This document shows, piece after piece, positions 1 through 7,232 of a stretch of DNA of 25,278 nt. This DNA is from Linderina pennispora (Eukaryota; Kickxellomycota; Kickxellomycetes; Kickxellales; Kickxellaceae), in assembly GCF_002104995.1 (NCBI RefSeq), contig NW_024468401.1:1-25278 (forward strand), in the 5' to 3' direction. Made by a program: the position numbers and the translations under genes. Each line of letters starts with the position of its first letter. Within the stretch, counting starts at the first letter, position 1. Below the pieces are notes generated by a model. The model was given only the letters and a program-made list of their open reading frames with translations, was not told where the DNA came from and ran no database searches.

Positions 1-47
1 GCTGGTGCTGATCATCTTTACATAGGTTACTTGTTAATCGAATACAT

Positions 48-972
48 CTAGTGGAGCCTGCGCGGCAGCAGCGGATTCTGGCGTACCTCGTCGACACGAT
101 TGCGGTGGATCTGGAATGACGGTGTCACCCATTTGCCGCACGAGCACTGCGCACCCGCCCAGTTGAACGCGCCCAGCTTCGCGTCGCACTTTGGGCAGCA
201 CACCTTGTTCTCCACCAGTCCGGTGTCCACACCCTCCATCCACGCCATCGGCTCGACAAACAGCGACGAGCAGCGCGGTTCTGCGGGAACGCATGCGGCG
301 TATCCATCCCACTCGCATTACGCTTGTTCCATGAAAACGCAACCTGCCCAGGACCCGGCTGGTGCTCCAGCACATTTGCCTCGGTCACCAACGGCCGACG
401 ACACTTTTTGCACCGCCACTGCCGCTGCGCCGGCATCGGCTGCGCCAGCGGATCAGCCCCCAGCTCTACGTGCTCAACAGACCCGTACTCCCTAAAGTGC
501 TCGGCACTGTGGTTGATCAAGAACCGCGATACAGCGGCTTTGACGGTGTCACTCGTACCGCAGATCGTGGTACAGCTCCAGCTGGTCCATGAAGCCTGGA
601 TTCGGATGCACCTGCGGCCGCCTGGCCTTCATCGCCTCTAGCGCTTCATCCCGCCCCACATCGTCTTTCTGCATGATGTACGCCAGCGCCACTGTAGCGC
701 TGCGCGACTGCCCCGCAGGCAGTGCACCAGAATCTGTCCCCCTGATGAAATCGCATCCTTAATGTACTCGTTGCACTCGGGAAGTACTGGATAATGTTTC
801 CTGCTCCATGTCTTCGATGGAAATGCTCTTGTATGTGAACTGGTTCGGGGTACGAGGGCGTGTAGTTGGACGCGACTGTCAGGATATGTGTGATGCCGTG
901 CTCCTGCAGCTTTGCGCGGTCGCTCTCTGCCATGGCGCTGCCCACAAACAGCCCGTCGATGATCTTGTCCAT
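48..972 (-). pseudogene. YVH1: YVH1/DUSP12-type dual-specificity phosphatase, reading frame broken about six times
   Basis: Read across three minus-strand frames, this is a complete Yvh1 orthologue. It has an N-terminal dual-specificity phosphatase domain starting MDKIIDGLFVGS, the P-loop HCL-G-QSRSAT (around 700-728), the helix QVHPNPGFMDQLELYHDLRY, then the C-terminal zinc-binding domain (CKKC, CSSLFVEPMAWM, CCPKC, KLGAFNWAGAQCSCGKWV). In fungi Yvh1 is a phosphatase whose zinc domain acts in late 60S ribosome maturation (release of Mrt4). ATG at 972 is chosen because family members start here; ATG 1008 is an alternative. Frame changes lie near 847-850, 797-799, 779-781, 711-714, 550-556 and 301-312, most in short homopolymers. 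No internal stop appears in the frame that matches the family. I infer assembly errors rather than old decay, but a recent pseudogene is possible. Family identity is secure. Confidence 0.85.
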
Positions 973-1320
973 AGTGTGCTGTATTACAAACCCTTGATGC
1001 CCGTTCATTAAAAGGATGAATTGCAAAGAAATTCAAAGAAAAGCATTGAGCAGCTCGAGAGCCGAGCAGCCAAAAAAAAAAACCTATGTCTGGAGTTTTG
1101 CCACCAAAAGACTAAGCGCACAATTGATTTGATCGTGAATTAAACCAGGGTACATGCACAGCTGCTCTCGCCATGTCGCCTCGTCCGGCTAGCCGGTAAC
1201 AAGGCAATTCTGGCGCCCTGCAGCTGGGCCCAAGACTGGTTTGGTCCCACCGGGGACAAAATGTGGTTTTCTACGAAGCTCTTATCTAAGGGCTAGGAGT
1301 GAGTATATTCAGCTTCATCA
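973..1320. other. Intergenic; YVH1 upstream region
   Basis: No gene is seen here. It holds the presumed minus-strand promoter of the YVH1-like gene, with an A-run at about 1071-1082 (a T-tract upstream of that gene). No clear TATA box was found. Confidence 0.5.
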
Positions 1321-2085
1321 TCAGAGCTCGATATGCACCTCGTTGATATGAGATGTAGGCGTCGGTGTCTCGGGCACAAGCGAGGTCGCATCAGCACTGG
1401 TTGGCGTGAACTCAACGGTATCCAGCTCCTCTTCGCTCGACCCTGCATCATCGTCGTCCTCATACGGCAGATAATGATCCGGCGTGGATTGTCTTCGAAC
1501 GCAGTATATGCTAGCTGAGCAACCCGAAATGGTATTTGACCACAAACTCGACAGTCTTGGTGTATTGTGTTACGCTGTCGCTGTACACGGCTTCATACAC
1601 ACCACCACATGCGAAAATCCACGTAATCAGGTGTCACTGTAGTGGTATATAGTATCTAGCTGTACTTTGGCCGATTTTCATTCTCGCCGCTGCTCATAGT
1701 CGCAAGCAATCCGGATGTGGGTAGCAGGGTAGAAAATCCTCACCAAAAAATGTGTATGGGCCCTGGTGTAAATTCGGGGCATGTACCGCGCATGTCAATG
1801 TTGTAGCGAGCAGGCCCGACAATCGCTCTTAGTCTTGACCAGTTCGATGCTGAGCCTGTAATCGGCATTGGCCATCACGCCAAAAGGGTAAAGTGTTGTC
1901 CAAACAATACTAGATTTCGATGCTGCCTCAGTTTCCTCATCCCCGCTTGTGACCCGCTCATTTGTATTGTGAGGAGGCGCTAAGGTCTCAAGCTCCGACT
2001 CCAAGGTATGTACACCACATAGCCTATTTAAATATTTTGGTGCGAGAATCTCTGGGCTGACGATATTGCATGAAGGAGCTCATCG
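1321..2085 (-). pseudogene. Unrecognised fragmented coding region
   Basis: Several minus-strand open segments look protein-like but do not share one frame. At about 1795-2085 a segment contains VWTTLYPFGVMANADYRL and ends SDCRACSLQH. A neighbouring frame continues it with NIDMRGTCPEFTPGP and then GEDFLPCYPHPDC. At about 1511-1600 another frame reads EAVYSDSVTQYTKTVEFVVK. The 3' segment (1321-1545) ends in an acidic then Thr/Pro-rich tail (EDDDDAGSSEEE, then TPTSADATSLVPETPTPT). The order and strand are consistent with one gene interrupted by introns or frameshifts, as in the neighbouring YVH1-like gene. I do not recognise the family and cannot define exon borders. Apparent starts at the 5' edge are TTG, not ATG. 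The whole region may be non-functional. Confidence 0.3.
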
Positions 2086-2592
2086 AGCTGGCATTTGTTT
2101 GGCAGCAAAGCAGAAGATCCCTTTGATTTCCTCAAAAACTGACACGTCAACTATATTAAAAAGCCGGCCCTTACACATGCTGCCACGTCCACACCTCACA
2201 TGTGCCTGCCCATCAGCATGTTACAGCAAACATAAGTAGCATGAACTACGTGTGGTACAGGACTCCTGTTTGCAAGTACCTTATCTAGATGGCCATCTCT
2301 TGCGCCTGGCACACAATAATAATGCTCGGGAGCGCAGCAATCTCACGAGCCAATGTAGCTCTAGGATCGCTGGAGAATTACAATCCTGACATGAGAGATG
2401 ATGAGATCACTAATCTCGCATCATTGCTCGTACAGCTGTGCTATGGCGGCTGGCTCGGACCATGAGGACCGCTCCGGCTTGGACCAGTTCGGCTCGGTCT
2501 GACAGGTCGCACATGCTCTCGCGGGGCTTGTAGCACAATATATGAGCAGCCAGCTCGCAGCGTCGCTTATGTCGGCTTTTCCAGGATTATTT
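2086..2592. other. Intergenic; upstream region of the six-cysteine secreted gene
   Basis: No supported gene. The plus-strand distal promoter of the gene at 3002 lies here, including three related 10-bp elements (GGCTCGGACC at 2452, GGCTTGGACC at 2476, GGCTCGGTCT at 2491) within 150 bp of its TATA box. Confidence 0.45.
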
Positions 2593-2598
2593 TATAAG
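2593..2598 (+). promoter_or_regulatory. TATA box for the secreted-protein gene at 3002
   Basis: TATAAG sits in an AT-rich context. A transcript starting about 30 bp downstream would carry a leader exon ending at the strong donor AAG|GTGAGC (2695/2696) and splicing to the acceptor TTTGCAG near 2988, 14 bp before the ATG. The 5'-UTR intron is inferred from the splice signals only. Confidence 0.5.
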
Positions 2599-3001
2599 CA
2601 ATGAGAATAGCTGTACTTCCATTCGGAAACACCTCGGCAAAGAGCCTTGTACAGAGACACAATCAAGACACAGCACTACAGCAGTGAAAAATAAGGTGAG
2701 CCCACTATTCTCAAAAGCATTGGATAGTTTGCATTCTCTTAATAAGATGCAGTGCTTATTCTAGTTGCCAGCGTATTCAGTACATAAACAATGGCAACAA
2801 TGGCATGGTGGTGGCACAAAAGCCACTTAAACACTATGATATTTGGAATGTATACAGCTCCACTGCTGTAGGGCTCAGGGGCTTAGGGGCTCAGGGCTCC
2901 GTTCGTCGAAGCGACCTAAAATGGCCCTAGCATCCCCATCTGTGAAAAGCTACAATATAATATCAAATACGCTTCTTCTTCTTTGCAGCTCCAGGTATAT
3001 C

Positions 3002-3217
3002 ATGCTCGCCAAGACTCTCGCCATCACTTTCCTTGCTGCTGTTGCATCGGCCCAAAAAGTCAGTGACCTATGCAAGCCCGGTAATGATAAATGCCTGGGA
3101 CTCTTCTCTGGATTGAGGTGTACCGATGGACGGTATGAGGAACTTATTTGCGGGCATTATAAATCCTGCATAGCTAATAACGGCAAGGCTGACTGTGACT
3201 ATGTAATTGATCAGTGA
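3002..3217 (+). CDS. Small secreted six-cysteine protein, CBM19/chitin-binding-like
   Basis: 71 residues. The first 17 form a typical signal peptide (MLAKTLAITFLAAVASA, cleavage before QKV). The mature part is about 54 residues with six cysteines at 24, 31, 40, 50, 56 and 65, enough for three disulfides. The spacing, and the pattern of C-x-x-G-x-(W/Y)-type turns (RCTDGRYEELIC), resemble the small family 19 chitin-binding module found on fungal chitinases. This is similarity by eye only. The longer reading frame that begins at 2843 is rejected as the start: it would bury the signal peptide and cross a predicted 5'-UTR intron (2696-2988). Likely role is an extracellular, possibly cell-wall-binding protein. 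A small effector or antimicrobial-type peptide is an alternative. TATA box at 2593. Confidence 0.65.
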   Translation: MLAKTLAITFLAAVASAQKVSDLCKPGNDKCLGLFSGLRCTDGRYEELICGHYKSCIANNGKADCDYVIDQ

Positions 3218-4160
3218 TCCAAAAGCTTGCAGAGACATTGAGAGTTGCTTCTGAGGTGGTAGTATTCAATACTCAGTCACTGCCTTACCATACAGCAGGC
3301 CGATATATTAATACCACCCTCGCACAAGTCTTGTTGACAATATTTATGGTTGGTTGCTTCCAAATATATTCCCAAATGCATTTTGCGATGACCATTGAAG
3401 TGATATAACTTATAGCGAGATACCGAAATTTTGTATTGCCCACAACCTGCATACCCAGATCGATGGTCCACAGCTGTGGTACTGATACTGTGTGCATAGT
3501 AGGCTAATCGACAACATATGACCGTGTGAATAGCAAGTGTCGCTAAGCAACTGTTGGTAGGGCTACATTGTTAGAATCCAAGAAAACTGAGCAAAAGAAG
3601 GTGATAGCGTAGCGCTATGATCCCTGCTTATATGTGTTGTACGACTCTTGTCAATATCACCACATAGTTTGGGTGTCAATATCAGCTGTATATCTAAAGC
3701 CATTGTCTTCACTTGATAATTACTTTACGTTTTAAGAAGCAGTGTAGATAGCGATCATTTGGATAAGAACGCCTGCAGGCAGGAGTCCTGCTCTACACGT
3801 AATTCATACTAAGTGCTTGAACTCTAGACACAGGCTAGTCAGTGGCCAATGTGCCCTTGTGCCTAACCTGTATCGATATAACTCCGAGAACGGGTGGTCT
3901 TTGGAGCTAACTGTGGTTCTAGGATCGCCACAAGACTGCAGTCCACTATTCACTATACTCGAAGATTCATATACTCGGACAGTATCGCAATAATGGCTGC
4001 CCAATGAGCATATATGTCTGATAACAAGACCGCAGCCGGTATTGTCCAACAACAGAAGCACGAATGCCTAGACATTTCCTAAAACATCTTTCTTCTATAG
4101 CCTGTGTTTTTATACCACTGCAAAAAAGTTCCAGTCAACTTTATTGAGAGATCTAGTTTG
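3218..4160. other. Gene-poor AT-rich interval
   Basis: Short open frames occur on both strands, but none has a plausible signal peptide, domain or ATG start with codon-like composition. An 85-codon minus-strand frame at 3804-4061 begins at GTG. Two overlapping perfect inverted repeats sit at 3771-3791. I see nothing else. Confidence 0.5.
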
Positions 4161-4502
4161 CTAAAAGGTACAGTTACCGAATAATATTGATCGCTCGTAA
4201 TCGTCAAATACTCCAAGCACAGCCTCTGCTTGTAATTGGGTGGGGTTTGTGATAAATTGGAGTGTGACATTTATACCTGGTGTTTGGCCCTCATCAAAAA
4301 CAGCATCAAGTGCCTTTTTTTGTTCACGGGTAAGACTGCTGGGGTCAACCTGGACGATTCTACTCTCAATATAACCATAGTTGGATGCCCATATTTCCTT
4401 CACGCAAATGTACTGCTCGCGGGTTAGCTTAAACACTGCCGAAAGAGCAATGCCAGCGAGTCCAAGATTCAGACCAACAAATGATAGTGAAGGTAGTTTC
4501 AT
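4161..4502 (-). CDS. Small secreted protein with triplicated LTREQ-type motif
   Basis: 113 residues, not recognised. The start is the first true ATG (4502); the reading frame continues upstream only to a TTG. A TATA box 59-64 bp upstream supports this start. Residues 1-21 form a signal peptide (MKLPSLSFVG, then a hydrophobic GLAGIALSA). The mature chain has two cysteines (33 and 111), perhaps one disulfide closing the whole domain, and N-glycosylation sequons NVT and NCT. A motif recurs three times at 30-31 residue spacing: LTREQ at 26 and 57, and PTQLQ at 87, each followed by a helix-like stretch ending in I/V-W/F (EIWAS, AVFDE, GVFDD). This suggests a small alpha-helical protein built from three repeats. 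It stands alone among non-coding sequence, with an AT-rich promoter. Confidence 0.6.
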   Translation of the reverse strand: MKLPSLSFVGLNLGLAGIALSAVFKLTREQYICVKEIWASNYGYIESRIVQVDPSSLTREQKKALDAVFDEGQTPGINVTLQFITNPTQLQAEAVLGVFDDYERSILFGNCTF

Positions 4503-4560
4503 TTTAAAAGCTGAGCAAAAAAAATGCAAAGTTTCGGATCCCTGGTCAGAATAGTAATTA

Positions 4561-4566
4561 TTTATA
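4561..4566 (-). promoter_or_regulatory. TATA box for the 4161-4502 gene
   Basis: TATAAA followed by TAATTA on the minus strand, about 60 bp upstream of the ATG at 4502. The expected transcription start is near 4530, giving a short leader. Confidence 0.55.
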
Positions 4567-5193
4567 GGAGCTTGACTCAGGAATCCTTGTCAATATGCTC
4601 GAATATGTTGCAAAGCCCCGTTTGGAATATCAGTGAAGGATATACTAGGAAATTACAGTACTGTTTATTCCATAGGAATGACTTTGCTTCGTTTATTTCA
4701 AACCCTTAACAATGGTTGCGTTGTATATACGCCACAAGGGCCAGGCAATTGTTAAATTCCCAATATTGTGTGGGTAGCTGTATATGGCGTATTGCTGGTA
4801 CGTTTATTTGGTGTGTAAATTAAGAAATATTTAAGGGGTATGTTTTGCATTGAAGGGAAGTAAAAAAAGGGAAAGGGTGTGCTATGCGGCCGCGTTTGTG
4901 CGCCATTATATCTAGCTGGCGAAACTAATATTAAAACGGACTACAGCTCACGATTAGTCATACGGCATACGTTTTTACATGGCACCCTGCACAGCGCATC
5001 AAAGGCTGGTAGGCATTTTCACTGAGCAGGCTGCAGTATAGCTCTCGCCGACGCCCGATTTGCCATCACCTGAGTCAACTGCTATGCTAATATCAGGTAT
5101 GGCATCCTCACACAGGCAACAGTATTATCCTTGCATAAATCAATAGAGTCGGCAAGCAACTTCATAAATCAGAAACAGTTTACGTAGAACGAT
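4567..5193. other. Intergenic, no gene seen
   Basis: AT-rich sequence with a NotI-like GCGGCCGC at about 4887 and no open frame that looks coding on either strand. Confidence 0.5.
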
Positions 5194-5625
5194 TTAGCTT
5201 AGAGGTGAAATCTGTATAATAAATGTAAAATCACTATTTCTGAATGTTGGTATGATCTTGCGAGCTGAGGTAGCCAGAAATAAAGTTAGTATTTGAGTCG
5301 AAAACGTCATTAGCCTGGTTAGCGCTGATATTGTTGGTATACATAGTGTTCTCGTTGAAGTTGGCATGGTTGAGGGCACTGTTAATATTGTTATTAAACA
5401 CACTTACAAATGGAAAGTCTCAACCCCAGCCCCAGCCCTAACTCTAGCTGTATTGACGATGAATAAACTCGGACTCAGATGCAGGCACAGCATTGCTTGA
5501 CAGTGCAATTGAAGCCAGAGCGATGAGAGCAAAAGTTGAGGTACAGGCGCTGGCTATAGTAAACAGAAGATAAATTTTAAGATAGGTGTTGAAACAAATT
5601 GATGCTGATACCAATTTTCGACATG
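5194..5625 (-). CDS. Possible two-exon secreted peptide with Asn-rich 3' extension
   Basis: This is a tentative model. A short exon starts ATGTCGAAAATTG at about 5625, meets a donor GTATCA, and an acceptor CTATAG about 58 bp later. Splicing gives a 40-residue protein beginning MSKIASACTSTFALIALASI, a convincing signal peptide, then NAVPASESEFIHRQYS and a TAG (about 5444). Beyond the stop, in another frame, an Asn-rich stretch (NNNINSALNHANFNEN, then DVFDSNTNFISGYLSSQDH) ends at about 5239. This stretch may be a further exon joined by an unrecognised intron, or the tail of a frameshifted gene. A TATA box lies at 5843-5848, about 220 bp upstream. No family is recognised. The signal peptide is what makes it worth annotating; the exon borders are inference. 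Confidence 0.3.
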
Positions 5626-6043
5626 TCAAGCGACATACGTCTGCTCAAACAGCTTGCTCACGTTGCCTGTTGTTCTATGCACCAAACAAGTGGATCCATT
5701 TTTGCTAGATGCAGGAACGCTATTCATCGAGTTGGTAGCAGTCTTGGTTGGAGTCTAGAGGCACCTTCCAGACAGCAACGAAGAGACACTTGCTCATGGC
5801 GTTGGTCCAGAGTATCAGTATTGCTCTTCTGTGAGGATCTACTTTATATCGCACTTCATTCTAGTGGAGACCCTATTTATTAACCCCGTCTGCACACCAA
5901 GCAAGCCTACCTTTCCTAGCTGGTGTAGAAGAATATGCACAAGTCCGTTGTCGCTGTATTATCAAGAGAAATGATGGTAGAGTGTATAGCTAGACGTTGG
6001 TGCTAGAATCTACTTGCAATGCTACGAAATTCAAAAGCAGACA
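5626..6043. other. Intergenic / leader of the 5.6-kb peptide gene
   Basis: Contains a minus-strand TATAAA at 5843-5848. An alternative short minus-strand frame starts ATGAGCAAGTGTCTC near 5800 but stops after 26 codons. No other gene is supported. Confidence 0.4.
5843..5848 (-). promoter_or_regulatory. TATA box, minus strand
   Basis: GATATAAAG on the minus strand, upstream of the possible signal-peptide gene near 5625. The leader would be long (about 190 nt), so assignment is tentative. Confidence 0.35.
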
Positions 6044-6466
6044 TTAATCAGAAGGAGAATCCACTTGATGTAGCGAGCTGTTTCTATCCTCTTCGTTTTC
6101 AAAAGTCTCAGACTCTGAAATATAGCTATTCTTAGCTTTCTCTGCCTCATACTCGGCCATTTCGATGATGTGCTTGGCTTTCTCTCTCTCGAATCGTACC
6201 TTATCTTCCTCATAATGCTTGATGTATGGCCTCTTTTCGTCGTCTGTCAAGCCACACCACTCAGAACCTAAGAGCCTGCCAATCTCGCCAAAGCGAGCGT
6301 TAGGGTTCTCTTTGCGGAGACGGTCGCGGTTAGCTAGAGCATAGAACATATATGCAGATAGAGGACGCTTGGGACCTTTTGGTCCCATTAGACTAAATTC
6401 ATAGTGTCTTGCGGCCTGTTTGACAGATTCACCAGACTTGTTCATGGCTGCAGCAGAGGAAGACAT
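6044..6466 (-). CDS. HMG-box chromatin protein (Nhp6/HMGB type)
   Basis: 140 residues with a single HMG box at about residues 31-99: GPKRPLSAYMFYALANRDRL, then RKENPNARFGEIGRLLGSEW, LTDDEKRPYIKHYEEDK, RFEREK. These are the conserved residues of Nhp6-type boxes (PKRPLSAYM-F, NRD, FGEIG, LG-W, L-EEK-PY). Such boxes bend DNA non-sequence-specifically and assist nucleosome remodelling and transcription, including as the FACT partner in yeast. Unlike Nhp6 (about 90 residues) it has a 30-residue N-terminal arm and an acidic/Ser-rich tail (ESETFENEEDRNSS). ATG 6466 is chosen because the upstream frame opens only at a GTG and the TATA box is about 100 bp upstream. A TTTTCAG immediately before the ATG might be a splice acceptor of a 5'-UTR intron. 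Nuclear; identity of the box is secure, exact orthology is not. Confidence 0.88.
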   Translation of the reverse strand: MSSSAAAMNKSGESVKQAARHYEFSLMGPKGPKRPLSAYMFYALANRDRLRKENPNARFGEIGRLLGSEWCGLTDDEKRPYIKHYEEDKVRFEREKAKHIIEMAEYEAEKAKNSYISESETFENEEDRNSSLHQVDSPSD

Positions 6467-6561
6467 CTGAAAAGAACGATAGACTGCTTGGGGTGCGCTG
6501 AAGAATAAATTGCCAATAGATAGTTGTGGATGAGTGGAGGAGGGGGTCGACACAGCCCAGC

Positions 6562-6567
6562 TTTATA
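6562..6567 (-). promoter_or_regulatory. TATA box for the HMG-box gene
   Basis: GGATATAAAG on the minus strand, 96-101 bp upstream of the ATG. This places the probable transcription start near 6530 and excludes the longer GTG-initiated frame. Confidence 0.55.
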
Positions 6568-7232
6568 TCCAACGAAAGGCAGCAGAGAAACTGTGCATGG
6601 CTGCGCAATTTTCCATGGAGAGCGTGAAATCAAGCCGAGCAGTGGATTTACAGCCTGTTCCCAACAAGCGTGGGGCAGCCAATCATTTGTATATTTATTG
6701 GTAGCTTTCTTGGTATACCATCACCTTCCCTTTAGCATGCGCTCCTTGCAAACTGTCAGGCATAGTGGTTAACCTAGCCAGTGTCATCTGAGATAATGTG
6801 TTGGCACGTCAGACAACATCGATATTTGAACATACCGCATTGTTCTGTCTCCAGGGGGTGGTTATTGGTAAGAAGTGGCCCAGAGACATGTTTTCAACAA
6901 TGGCAGTTTTGGGCTATACAAACTACATGAACTTGGTGAACATCTGTTGGCTCTAGACTGGCAGCAGCAACCGTGTACAGCCCATGTGTGAATCCAAGCA
7001 TTGCTTTGATACTTGATCTCACGTGCCTCATATCAGCGCACCAATCGGAGTCCAGATCGCTGACTATCGAGAGTTGCTGTGATGACACGCTTGCTTGTGT
7101 ACGCGTTCTGGGTAATGTTCGTGTCGAAAATTTTTTTAACACAATCCCTGTTCTCTTCAATTGAGCTACCCAATTCTCTATTTTCTGGCACCACTTGTAC
7201 TGTTCAATCTTTCCTACTCCGACAACTGGGGT
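6568..7232. other. Intergenic between divergent HMG-box gene and SMC6
   Basis: About 670 bp that must hold the plus-strand SMC6 promoter. A 124-codon minus-strand frame starting at ATG 7268 covers 6894-7268 but overlaps the SMC6 first exon and shows no domain or signal peptide. I do not call it a gene. Confidence 0.45.

Noticed and set aside
3804-4061. 85-codon minus-strand frame beginning MLLLLDNTGCG
   Set aside because: The apparent Met is GTG and there is no leader or domain signal.
5413-5443. G-rich TTAGGG-like sequence as an interstitial telomere
   Set aside because: Only one TTAGGG unit followed by GGGGCT repeats; not a telomeric array and only three long G-runs.
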